Assembly: GCA_013398615.1 (NCBI GenBank)
Contig: VZSR01001459.1
Span: 6,671,060-6,735,059, forward strand
DNA from: Brachypodius melanocephalos
Lineage: Eukaryota; Chordata; Aves; Passeriformes; Pycnonotidae
DNA length: 64,000 nucleotides
Direction: 5' to 3'
In this document: positions 12,756-24,278 of the stretch, one piece after another
Numbering within the stretch: the stretch's first letter is position 1
How the letters are laid out: each line of letters begins with the position of its first letter
Program-made: the position numbers and the translations under genes
Notes under the pieces: model-generated
The model's input: only the letters and a program-made list of their open reading frames with translations
Told to the model about the DNA's origin: nothing
Databases searched by the model: none

Positions 12756-14345
12756 AAATTGACAGCCAAAACTATCAGGAGGGGTGGGGTGGTTAGTTTA
12801 AACCTAATTTAATCTGAGTATTTGCTTTGAATCTAAATTTCTCCTGGAAGTTTCAGTGCACTTATCTTTCTTTTTTTGCTTTGTTCTGATGCCCAAGTTC
12901 TTGCTCTCCCTGTCCTGAGGATCAGCAGCAAAGCCATAAACCCATGAGCAGTTGACTGGAAAGCTGTATGTCAGAAACTGGCCAGAGGGAGCAGAGCCAC
13001 CATCAATCCATCATGCTGATGACCAGCTGATAAAATTCACAGCACTTTAAAAAGAATTTCTTACTGAGAGAGGGTCAGTGAGTGAGCAACAACAGCTGGG
13101 AGCTTGTTTGTCTTGGGCATTGATGAGTGCATATTTTCAATCTTCTGAAATATCATCCCGGTCACAGTCAGGAATTTATTTAAGGCACAAAACCTCCAAA
13201 GTAAATGTGGTCGAATCGTGGAAGAAAACTAACGGAGACAACAGCTTTGCGCCATTTCTTTTGTTTGTGTAATTAATGTTCAACATTAAGTGCTCACTGG
13301 GCTGACACATCCGTGGTACCAGCAAAGTAAATTCATTCAAATGCAAACAGTTTCTCTTGTATTGTTTCTGGAGCTCTACGGTACATTTGTTCAGCTCCCT
13401 GGTAATACTTTAAAAGCTAATTAGTTTGCAAAGTAAACAGATATGCAAATACACATCAAGAAGTTCCAGTTTGTTGTCTCTGATGTTTTGGGTTGAAAAA
13501 GCCCGAGAAGAGAGAACCATGACTTCACTGAATTACCAACAGTGCTGTGGTTTCTATTTCCTGTGGATACTTGCTTTATCCAGAGTAATTTTAAAATAAT
13601 TGGAACCAATACTTCAATTTTTGCAAATTTTTCAGCTGAAACAAGTCAACAAAACAGGGATAGTGGGGAGGAGCCCACAAGTGAGAAATTTATGCACAAA
13701 GATAACAGACCCCTCAAGCAGTTTACCTACATCAGCCAGGGGTGACAGACCTGAGAATGCTGTAATGAAAACAGGAATGAACAGAGCAGGAGAGGAGAAT
13801 GGGAAAGCTGTGGCAGCTCTGTCCTGTTGTGCCTCTTCCCAGCCCAGCTTGTGCTGGGACATGTTGGGGTCAAGGATTCCCTCCCTGGCTCTGTCTCTGG
13901 GGCAGCTCCTCACCAGGAGCTCCAATGGTACAACCCAACCTCCTTTCTGCTCCTCACACCCTTATCCCAGCTGTGAGTGGTCAGGTACAGCAATTTGCTC
14001 TTCAGTAGTTGTTGGTTACCCCAAATATCTCAGTATTCAACTGTGCCATGGAAATGTCTGCACTCAAATGTTCTCACCAATTTTGCCTGGGTGCAAGAGA
14101 CCACGAGCTCAGCTTTGCTCCCTGCAGGTCTTCATCAGGATTTGGGATTCAGGGTTGTTTCTGGATGCCACACTGCTGGTATTCCATGAGGCTGTTCCCT
14201 GGGCATAACCAGTGAGCAGGAGGACAAAGTTAAGGCCTTCCAGATCTAGCCAGAAACTTAGACTTTTTTTCAATGATAAAACTATTCACTCGACACTTGG
14301 ATATAGACTCAACAATGTCCAGTAACTCATCAAAGTAATTAGTGG

Positions 14346-14389
14346 TGATGATGATGATGATAATAACAATAATAATAATGATAATAATT
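14346..14389. repeat. (TGA)n/(AAT)n trinucleotide microsatellite
   Basis: Four to five GAT units followed by AATAACAAT and repeated AAT units with one GAT interruption. Confidence 0.95.
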
Positions 14390-14725
14390 CTTCATTACCC
14401 TGATATAAGGGAGCTCCTGGTTCACATTTCCAAGGGAACTGTCAGCTTATAGAATCCTTAGTCAAAATTTATGCCAGGTGACCTCAATATTCTCCAACAT
14501 GACAATTATTTAGGACCTAATGGTCTCTCACTGAGTTAGAAAGTTTCTCACAAGACTGTCTGCTGGTCTCAGAAAGTCCTGCCATTAGATTTTTGTTCCA
14601 GAATCATTAATTCACTATTCTGTCTCTCAGTATGACACTGTGCTTGCACATCCATCTCTTAGAATGGTTTTTTAGTCTAAAATTGTGGTTCCAGCATGGC
14701 TGAATACTGTTTATTGATGTGAAAG

Positions 14726-14742
14726 AAAAAAAAAAAAAAAAA
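14726..14742. repeat. A17 homopolymer
   Basis: Seventeen A followed by CCCACC. No polyadenylation signal or retrocopy body is evident immediately upstream. Confidence 0.95.
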
Positions 14743-16139
14743 CCCACCTGATCCTGAAAGTATTAACATATATATTCAGGTATTGAAGAGGTGATTTGTC
14801 CCACAGAGAGAATTATGATTTTTAAATAAGAGAAGTGCTGTGATGCATGAGACTGTGAGGTGATTGCAATGTCAAAGGAGAAAAAGGGGAAAAATGAACT
14901 TTTCAGTTATTTTGGTAACTTTACTCACTTGATAGTATGTAAATTATTGTCATTTATTCAGATCAAATTCGTGTAAGCAAAAACATTTTTCTAGGTACGT
15001 AAAATCTATCAGAAAAAAAATGAATTTCTGCGAAGTTTCCTGAAGGTTCCTTTTTGTGGTGATTGAAACAAACCCCACGTCCTAAAGCTATTATTGTAGC
15101 AACAAGGATTTTCTGGCTGCATTACTTGTTCACAGATGGTTAGCCTTTGACATGGCAATGAGATTGTTCACTTCTGCAAGATGTTAGCACAGATCAATAA
15201 GGAAACTGTCTGGCAGAGGGAGCACCTGTTTGTCAACCCAGGCTGCCTTAAAGGGATTGCTGATATTACAGTTTTGTTTGTTCAGTGGAAAGTCAGTAGT
15301 TTTTTTCTGGCTGCAGGGTTAAATTCCTTCTTTGTTAGTGTGCAGTTTGATAGGAGAAGGCTCCCACTGGAACAAGAGGGAAACCCACATTTGCAGTGCT
15401 GGATAACTTGGTAGGTTGGGCTTGAAAATCTGTTCCTTTTACTCCATTTAGGGCCATGGCTATTATGAGTGCTGGTTTAGTTCTCTGCCAAGCAAGAAAA
15501 ACATCTTTCAGGTTTTAAAAGAAACATTTGGGGATGGCTTTATCCAGCTTGTGGCTTGCAGGAAACAAGACCTCTGCCAATTTATCAGTGATAGTAAAAT
15601 ATCTGTTACAACACATGTCACTGAAGTACAAAGCTCATAATAAAAAGGATCAGAAAAATTTGAAGGCACAGGAAATAGAGTGTATCTAGGAAAAAAAAAC
15701 AGTGAACTAATATACCTGGGGGGGCAGAAGTATTCACGTATTAATGCTGGAAAATTGCCAGCTACAATAATTGGGTGTGGAAAAAATAGGGAAGTCATGG
15801 CATTTTCTCCATGAGCAGGAGGTAATAATGTCTTCCCTTGTTGAGAACACTGCTGGGAAGAACAGAGCACCATTTCAATTAGATATGGCATTCCTTTTCC
15901 ATCTCAAACTGTTGGCTGGATTTTCTACTAAAGAGCATCTGCCTCTGTTTCTACATCTTGTTTTTCATTCCTTGTCCATCTCCACAGTGCTGATGTGCCC
16001 AGGCTGTAATAAATACCATTGTATCTAGTATTTTTTATACACTGGTGAGCAAATATTCTTGAAATTTTATTAACTTGTGCTGGTTGTCTGTTTTAGTTAA
16101 CAGTACTGAAGAGCTGAGTAGGGATAAATGCTGGATTGG

Positions 16140-16215
16140 GAAATCAGGGCAGAGTTTCTCTCTTAAATGGAGATAATAATACCCAATTTACAGCACAGAA
16201 TTCCTATCACTTTTA
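16140..16215 (+). mobile_element. Possible ancient MIR/CORE-SINE fragment
   Basis: TTTCTCTCTTAAATGGAGAT followed by AATAATACCCAATTTACAG resembles the part of MIR elements that reads, in consensus, like 'tttcctcatctgtaaaatgg' and then a run of AATAATA and a pyrimidine-rich segment. The match is short and degenerate, and no tRNA-like head is visible. Confidence 0.25.
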
Positions 16216-17453
16216 ATAATAATGTAATTGTTACACAGTGGAATTTTAAAAACATCACTAATGTCAACGATGCTGAGAAGAGCTGTGGACATCAGTGAGG
16301 TGATGGGGACAGGCTCAGGAAGAAAGATGAAGAGAAGCAGCAAAAGCACAGCTTGTGTAAGTGGTGATAATGATGATGAGGGATGTGATGACCATCTGAA
16401 ACACATCTGACATCTGCAAATGTGGGACAGGGAATAGCTGTGTTCAGTTGGTCATAGCATCACAATTAGTGTTAATGAGGAAAACTGAGCGAAAGAAAAC
16501 AGAACATTCTTCTTCTGCTCAGTCCAATGATAGATCCCATTAAACACTAGAATGGCATCTTCAAAGGATCCCCTGTTGCACCAGCAGAAGTCCAATTGCT
16601 TAAATAATGTGAAAATAAATTGAGCAAGATGCTCTTGAGTGTGTGGAGGGAAACATTTTGATACTGGGAAAGAACTGTGCAAGATGACCTCTTCTGCTTC
16701 TAATTAACAGCACACCATTAAGGAGAGTGGGCAGAGCTGTTCTATTACTAGTTTACAGGGTTTTCTCAAATTTTTTTAAATTTATTTCTAGTGAAAGCCC
16801 AGTTTACAGCCAACATTATCCAAAATTTTTAAGACTGGAAATGCAGGCAGGGCTCAGAGCATTTGGGTCATTTCTCTGGTGGGGCTCACCTGGAGCTGGG
16901 TTCTCATGAACCCTGGGGGATGGCACTTAAACCTGAACTCTCTGAAGCAAAACCTTGGGGTTTCAGTGAAATGGAGTTTTTCCAACTCATCCAAAATTGG
17001 ACTGAGCTGGACATGAATCAGGACAAGTGTGAGAGATGAGGGGAGAAGGAGCCTTTGGAGGCAGGGCTGGAATTAGCCCAGAATCTGCAGCACATCAGAG
17101 AGGCTGCTGCTCCTCAGGAAGCTGCAGGACAAGCACATGACATGTGCATGTACTTTTTTCTTTTTGCATAATTTTCCTGGAATAGATCACTTGGATTATT
17201 TTGGAACAAAAGTTGAATTGTTTTTATCTTAATGTGAAATTGTTTCTTTGTGACCATAAGAGACATAGCTCAAATAATTCCTTACTTCTTTCTATGTTTG
17301 GACTTCAGCTTTTAAGACACCTTTCCCTTTTTTGGTGATGATGTGAGTGTGGTGTAGTTTATTTGCTGTAGTACCATATAGCAAACTGGCAATCATTTGT
17401 TAAAAGTAGTTATGTGAATTATAACACACACTGAGACAGGGATTTTATCTTGA

Positions 17454-17490
17454 ATTGACATTGGTTGACATTGGCCAATGAAATGTCAAT
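17454..17490. repeat. Tandem decamer with nested palindrome
   Basis: TTGACATTGG occurs twice in tandem (17455-17464 and 17465-17474). CATTGGCCAATG at 17469-17480 is a perfect 12-bp palindrome containing CCAAT on both strands. ATTGACATT (17454-17462) is the reverse complement of AATGTCAAT (17482-17490). Confidence 0.9.
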
Positions 17491-17950
17491 ATTTTTCATC
17501 AAAAATATTTTAGTTTTTAAAGAAATCTGTTTTAAAAGCAACATTTAATTGAAAAACCGGATTCCAAATTCTCTTAGATAGTGTTTGGTTGAATACTGAT
17601 CACCCATAAGGGTAAACAGGGGAGAGAAAAATAAATGTGTTTTCTGCCCAGCCTCTAAGGTTCTGCTAACTGCAGAGCTCCCTGCACACAGCTACTGCTT
17701 AACTAATAAAAAATAAATTAGTACAAATTTCAAGGCAATGTTGTAATGTGTCACATGTTGCTTCCAAAGTAGGAAATTATTTGCTCACCAGACTTCCTGT
17801 ATTCCCACTGGAGCATGCAGCCCTTTTTATTCACATTATAAAGGAGCAGAGTGAACTGAATTTCACGTGTGTTCAAAGGAGCAGGACAAATCTGAACAGC
17901 AGCCAGGTGATCAATTATTTGGAGGCACTACTGCATTGTGTTGTTCATCA

Positions 17951-18057
17951 GGAGATTCCAGAGAGAAGAGAAAGAAATTGTCAGAGAGAGAAACATTCAA
18001 TGCAGTTGGAAAAAAAAGGTAAAGGGGGAGGGAAAGAGAGAGATAGAGAGAGTGGGG
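17951..18057. repeat. Purine-rich (GA) tract
   Basis: Roughly 100 bp dominated by A and G on the + strand, including AGAGAGAAGAGAAAGAAA, AGAGAGAG and GAGAGAGATAGAGAGAG. Interrupted by a few pyrimidines. Confidence 0.75.
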
Positions 18058-18580
18058 AATCAGAATAAATCAGGGTTACAATTGTATGCAGAGAGCTGGA
18101 GCAGAAAGAGCAAATCAAGGTGGGAGGAAATAAAATATTGCTCATCAACAGGAATAGGGAAGAGAAAGACATCAAAACATGGAGACCCATGCAAAAAAAG
18201 CAGCTCAGGATAGTGACTATGGAAAAATGCAGAAGAGAGGTTTGGTAAAGTGATTAAAGTAATTTGGAAAAAGAGAAAATCAGTCAGACTTGCTTTGTTT
18301 GAGATGAACGTTGCCAGAACAAAATCAAAAGAAGAAAATAAGAGGTGCCAAAAGTTATCATTAAATTGAATACTGCCACTACCCCCTCCCTTAAAATTTC
18401 AGTGAGGAGGAGGCAACCACCCTCCCACTGAGGCTTTCCACAGAAGTGGCTGCACTGATGAGTTAAATTTTGAGAATAATATGGTCTGAGTCCCACTGCA
18501 TCCTCTGCTTCTCCCTCTTCCTGAGCCATAGTTTGGTCCTCACCAGAAGTAAAACAGCTCAATCATGCTTCAGTCTGGAG

Positions 18581-18727
18581 AGAATAGACAATTTTGAGGG
18601 AGAATTTTTTAACTTGCTAATTCATAACCACAGTGGAGTAGCCTTGAAGTTAAAATAGAATATTTTGAGAGAGAATTCCTTGACTCGTTAATTCATAACT
18701 GAGGTACAGTAGTCTGAAAGTTAAAAT
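18581..18727. repeat. Diverged two-copy tandem duplication, unit about 71-76 bp
   Basis: Copy 1 (18581-18656) and copy 2 (18657-18727) both start AGAATA and share ATTTTGAG-GAGAATT, a TTGAC/TAACTTG segment, TAATTCATAAC, CAGT-GAGTAG/ACAGTAGTC and a final GAAAGTTAAAAT or GAAGTTAAAAT. They differ by several substitutions and about five net bases. The order is fully conserved, so this is a true tandem duplication with substantial divergence. It has no coding role. Confidence 0.85.
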
Positions 18728-21514
18728 ACTGAACGTTAAATACTGCTGCTCACATACCCAGTCCCTAACATTTACTGAAGTGCTTGACTGTGCTTGAAGC
18801 TAAATAAGGTTGAGAAATGAGTGTGCTATAAATTCCTTGGGCTGGAGACTACCAGGTTCTTCTGCTATGGGTAATGAATGCAGTGTAAAATGCTTTCCAT
18901 GCAAGAACTGATTGCTTCTGAGCCTTTGGTCCCCTCCTCTCTCCTTCTACACCATTGTGCAGCCAGTTCCTGGCACAGGAATCGTTCTCTGCTCAAATGC
19001 AGGGCCAGCTGCTGGCGGTCACAATGTGAATAATTCTGGAAATATATGGGGTGGGATAATGGGCACCTTTGTCCACTGAAAAGTGCCTGGGAAGTGATTG
19101 CTTGGCACTGCTCAGCTGCTGCAGAGGGCAGGATTTACTGCTGCTGCTCATCACACACAGCACCTCACAGTGACTTTTGCTTGCACGTGCTGGAACTTGC
19201 AGTCTTTGCTTCCCCTCTCGTGGATTTTGTGGGACGTGGTCAACCCCATAGAGGAAAATGTTATTGCCATATGGAAAGCGAACTCAGCACATTCAAAACA
19301 TCTCCACTTTGGTCCCACCCTGACACCTCAGGTTTATATATTGGCCAGATTTGTTTAGAACCATTCCTTCCTGTTATTTTATTTATTGCCATTGGTTGGA
19401 AGATGAATGCAGCCCCTGCACTGGTTGTAATTCTCTCTATCAGTCTGTCTGTAGTATCTCTGCCATCCCAGCTCTTCATCACCGTGCATTCTTTATGGAT
19501 CACATTACTTTCACCACTCCTTATCTTGCTACTTCATAAAAGCACCTCACACATTTATAAAGCATGACAAGAGCATTACCATAAACTGTGCTACCGTGCT
19601 CAGTAAACACATCATGGGCTCTCAATAGGCTAATCACCTTAGTGGATGAAATTATCTGGGGATGAATTTATCTGCAACCATCATATCAAAAGATGAATGG
19701 TATAGAGCGATGCTGTGTTGCTTTTCCACAAGAATTTAAGATCCCTGAATCATTTTGTGATGACTTAAAGCCTGGATTTGAAAGTTGGTTTTTGCAGAGA
19801 TGCTTTGTAACCAGTGGATTATTTTATAAATTTAAAAAAAAAATCCTAAAATGTGACATTTTCATGTACCATATGAAAAATGCAAAGGGTACATCATGAG
19901 CATAATAAGAAATTTTGAACCTCTTTTAAGGTTGAAAGGAAAATTAATACAGTTTCCCAGTTTGGAGTAGTTTGGAGATGAAGGAATTCAATAAATGTAT
20001 TAGGCAGTTTTAGAGATCTGGTGCTTGGGGAAAGCCTGTTGGGCAAAAGTGAGACTCTGGCAGGACCAAGCTGTGATTGCACGGCTGACATAGAATAATT
20101 TCTAAATCCTTTCTTAGTAACCACTCCTCATGCACGCTTCTATATTCATTTCTCATCAGCAGCTGTGACTGAATCACTTCTTATCAACTTAATTATTTCA
20201 TCCAAAAAGAGAGTAGTCCTGTCTTTCTTTCATTGTGTGCTTTTCCTGAAACTTAACACTGATTCTTTGGATGCATTTTGCTGGCAGCATTTAGAACAAC
20301 ACTTTAAATTTCCAAGAACAATATTCTGTGGTTCACTCAAATTTTACTGTGAGGGTATTTTCAGTCCTAATTCCACTTTGGATTTTCACTGTTCTCTGGC
20401 AAGAAACTAGAGATGTCAGTATTGGAAATGTTCCTTTCTGTTCAGCAGCAGAAATGTACATTTCTCCACAGCTTTGGTACCTAGAAAATTTGTTCTGGGG
20501 GAGAATTGTGCAGCTGCAAAGCAATGATCAGAATAGCACAGCAGGTCTTTTTAATCTCTAGTTTATACTGCTGCCTGCAGTTTAAGTTATAGGAGGAGCA
20601 CTACTTCAATGCAGTCATATTACATCTATTTTGTCCAAACTCGGGTTTTTTTATCCTCTCTGACATATCAAATATTAAATTTTCCAAACCACCCAAGTGA
20701 CTAAGAGCGTGATTTTTCTTTAAAGGTACTTACAAGATTTTATGCTCAGCCTTACTGGCATACATCATTTAGACCAAGACATCCTATTTACAAGTGATAT
20801 AGACCTCTAGGAGTGTCATATCTCACTGAAAGTCAATGAAATTTAGAGTCATAATGCTTATTACTTTTTGATATGAAACTTCAGTTATTTCTCAAAAGTA
20901 ACATTCTTCTCTTTCTGAATTAAGTCCTGCCTCTTCACACACATCTTTTAATGGCATTCCAGAGCTGTAAATTCCACCACGACTTCTAATTTCTAACCTC
21001 CATTTCTCAAAGTTGCTGTAAGTTGGCCTCCCTTTGAAGTAAAAAAAAAAAATCTCATTAAAAGACTGAAGATCCCCACTAAGAGAACATTGGATTCTTG
21101 CCTGCCTCGTGAGTTACATGTCTGGGTTTTGTAGTTCATCAATGTAGGAGTGCTGATAATCCTCATTACAATTCCCTTGCCACACTCCCTGTGACAAAAA
21201 AAAAGCAATCAGTCCTATGGGGAGTGGGAATGGCCCTGGCAGGGACAACTCCACACACAAGGGGTGGGATTTCCTCGTAGATTCTGTCATTTTTGGGGCT
21301 GTATTGTACACAGGCATGCAAAATCCTAATTAGAACTGCTCATAACCCTGCTTAAATACGAGCAGGGAGCAGATTCCTCATCAGCATTCCTCTCCAGCCT
21401 CCCTTGCCCTGTCGCCTCCCTCAACCTTGCTGGTTATTCCTCTGCCTTAGGAGCTGCTAGAAGGCTGCCTTGTTGTTCTGGAGACCATTTTCCCTTTGAT
21501 TCATCTGTAAGAGA

Positions 21515-21516
21515 TT

Positions 21517-21541
<25 letters not shown>
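21515..21541. repeat. (ATT)n microsatellite with T tails
   Basis: Six T, five ATT units, then eight T. Confidence 0.9.
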
Positions 21542-21547
<6 letters not shown>

Positions 21548-22801
21548 CATAAGAATAAGGTCCTGCGCAAATTTCTCAGGAGATCAATTTGCAAGGCTCT
21601 TTAGTAGAAAAACCTATTCTCTGGTGTGTATATTGGTTTGATATGGAAATCCATGAGCCAGCCCTAGATCCAAGCACAGCTCACATGCTGGTGTGCTCTG
21701 GGTTTTCCTTGTGAATTCAAGAGTGGAATCCACACCATTTCTCCTGTACAGAAAATACGTATTTTTAATTTCTGTGGATAAACCAGTTTGTGAGGATCAG
21801 AGTCTATTCTATTCTGGGTGTAAGTGTAAGAATCTGTAAATCTCTCAGCTAAAAAGCCTCCTGTGGCTGATGGCAGATAGCATTAGTGGGAAATTGTGAA
21901 AGACTACAAATCCTTGTGCTAATTAGGGCTTTGCATAGCCCTGCTTCCCCTATTATACTGAATGGGAAATAAAATACAAATGGAAAAAAAAAAAAGAAGT
22001 TAATATTAAATTGAAATGATAACATTCTGCTGAACAAAACATTTTAAAGATGTAATTTTCCTCTAGAAGTTCTTTTGTTATTCGTTTTTTGCAGAAAAGT
22101 TTGATTTCATAAAAATGGCCTTTTTGGTCAAGATTACTCTGAGAAACCAAAGTGTTTCTAAGATAAATAACCAGAGGTGTCTGTGAGAATGCACACTGCC
22201 CCTCTTAGCCCAGGAATTCTCACTCCAGAATCTATCAGAACTTTGGCTGAGTGTGAAATGAATTTTCACAGGTATCTGACCTGCTTGGTCCAGCAGCTCT
22301 TCTCCAGACTCTGACCATGGGCCAGCACAAAGCAAGAAAATCTCATTATTTGTCTTACTCAAAACTGGGGTGTTGTGCCATGACCCAGGCACTGGGGCCT
22401 CAACCTCCAGGAATGCTTTTCTAACTGGCCTGGACATCAGAAAAACCTCAGGAGGGTTTTAGTGTTTAACACAAGGTGCTTTTCCAAAGGAAAAGAGATT
22501 TTCTAGCCATGGTTCTCCTGTTCTGGTGTTTTGTAGAGAAGCAGCAGTTTCTCTAAGGGGGTACCCTGTGTCTCCAGAACCCTTTCACAGCAACAGCATT
22601 TGAAAAAATAATATCCCAACCCAAAACTTAATGACCCACAGTGGGAGCCACTTATGTTGCTGCTGTTGCACAGAGTCTTCACAAAACGAAAATAATAATA
22701 TGGATCTTGCATAATGAACAATGAAATACTGAATATTAATAAAAAATATAAATAGAAATTTAGGAAACAGACCACTGCAGTCTTTTCTGATCCACTGGGC
22801 T

Positions 22802-22836
22802 AAAAAAAAAAAAACAAAAACAAACAAACAAAAAAA
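22802..22836. repeat. A-rich (CAAA)n tract
   Basis: Thirteen A, then CAAAAACAAACAAACAAAAAAA, then CCCC. A common decayed poly-A form. Confidence 0.9.
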
Positions 22837-24251
22837 CCCCACTCTATATCAGGGGATTTGCAGAGCATGTGTGGAGCATTCTGAATTCCCATGGTTATGG
22901 TAATTCCACCATAAATAAAGAATAGCTGATCAATTTATTTGTATTGGTTATCATAAAGGAAACTAATTAATTAAGGAGTAATGCTGATGGGTTATACTCT
23001 AGGTCAGTTTTTTGATGGTGCCTTTGTGTCCCATCAGGTTTATGAGCCAAGTTCAGCTGGTTTGTGACTTCATTGATGGCAGTTAACCTTGACCTTGTGA
23101 AAATGGGTGAAAACCCTGATTGCTCTGAAAACACATCCTGTAAGCTTGATCCTTTTCCTTCTGGGGCAGATACACAACGTCAGTGGATTATATGTAAAAG
23201 AAAAATTGGAGTGTAATTGCACTGTGGCTGTGAGGAGCCTTTTATTTGTTCACTTGTGAAGTTTCTCGTGGTGTAGCATGGGACTTTGTTTTTCCATCTG
23301 TTACATATTCCTGTCAGAAGCAAAAACGTTGCTTTGTAAGTTCCATAGTAGTGGCTTATTATTTCTTACAGTATAGTATTTTCCCCTGTGCACAGTGCAG
23401 TCTGTAGTTCTGGCACATTAGCTGGCATAAACATTTTGATTAAAGCTTATGAATGTATTAATTACACCTGGGAAGTTTCCAAAGCTTATTCAAACTGAAA
23501 ACTCTTTAAACTACAGCCCCCAAACCTGAATACTTTATAGTAAATGTTAAAAAAAAAGGCTGTCACTGAGTTGTTTTCCTTTTCTCTTGGATGTTTGTAT
23601 AAAGACATGGAGTGGCAAGGGTGCAAAATTTTTTATCCATTCGTTTCTGGGAGCACTTTTTTCAGGAAGTCTACAAGTGTCTCAAGAATTTTTGCTGTCA
23701 CATTGTTAAACATTTGCTTGGAGTCTGTAGAACTTAAATTCTCTTTTAATTTTTTTTTTCTCCTAGCTCTAGGAGCAGCATCTGCATAAACTTAAGCATT
23801 TTCAGAATAACAAATGGGTCTATGACCTTAGCAGGATGATAGCACTGGCACTTGGACTGGCCTCTTGGAGCTGTATAAATAAATAGAACTACCACAAACC
23901 AGCTCTAGCCCTAATGAACTGTCTGGAAATGTTGATAAAATTGGTCCATGTGATTTCTTTTTTGCTTGTATGCCCGTGGTGAATCACCAGTGGTGTAACA
24001 GAAGCAGAATTTGGCACGATGTTGTTTGGACACTGCTGGATTCTTTTGCAAGCAGCTCAAACAGGTTCTAACAACAACCTTCATCTGGATGAGGCTGCGA
24101 GGTGCATCTGCAATGAGCTAGGAGCAAATGTAACAGAGGATCTGAATTCTGAAATCACTGGGCGTGTGACCCCGAGAAGAAAGGCACATTTTATCTGTCA
24201 GCCCTCTGTGCCAGCACCAAACAGCCCAAGGAGTCTCACCAAAGCTCTGCT

Positions 24252-24278
24252 CATGCATTCATGCACACATGCATTCAT
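24252..24278. repeat. 16-bp period short tandem repeat, CATGCATTCAT
   Basis: CATGCATTCAT at 24252-24262 and again at 24268-24278, separated by GCACA. Confidence 0.8.

Larger units (their letters stand above)
10569..17453. other. Intronic sequence, no gene seen
   Basis: Unique sequence with a locally GC-richer part around 13.75-14.2 kb that leaves a 202-codon + strand frame open by composition. No domain, signal peptide or family match was seen in it. The frame beginning near 11.64 kb and its antisense partner likewise show nothing recognisable. Confidence 0.6.

Noticed and set aside
13443..13450. POU octamer ATGCAAAT, seen about eight times in the window
   Set aside because: Only modestly above the number expected in AT-rich DNA, and the copies are scattered.
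13600..14208. 202-codon open frame on the + strand
   Set aside because: Longest frame in the window but no domain, signal or family match; it lies in a locally GC-richer patch where stops are rarer, and other frames there are open too.
19046..19567. 173-codon frame with hydrophobic C-terminal half
   Set aside because: Hydrophobicity follows from T-rich composition. No conserved motif, and overlapping frames are open as well.
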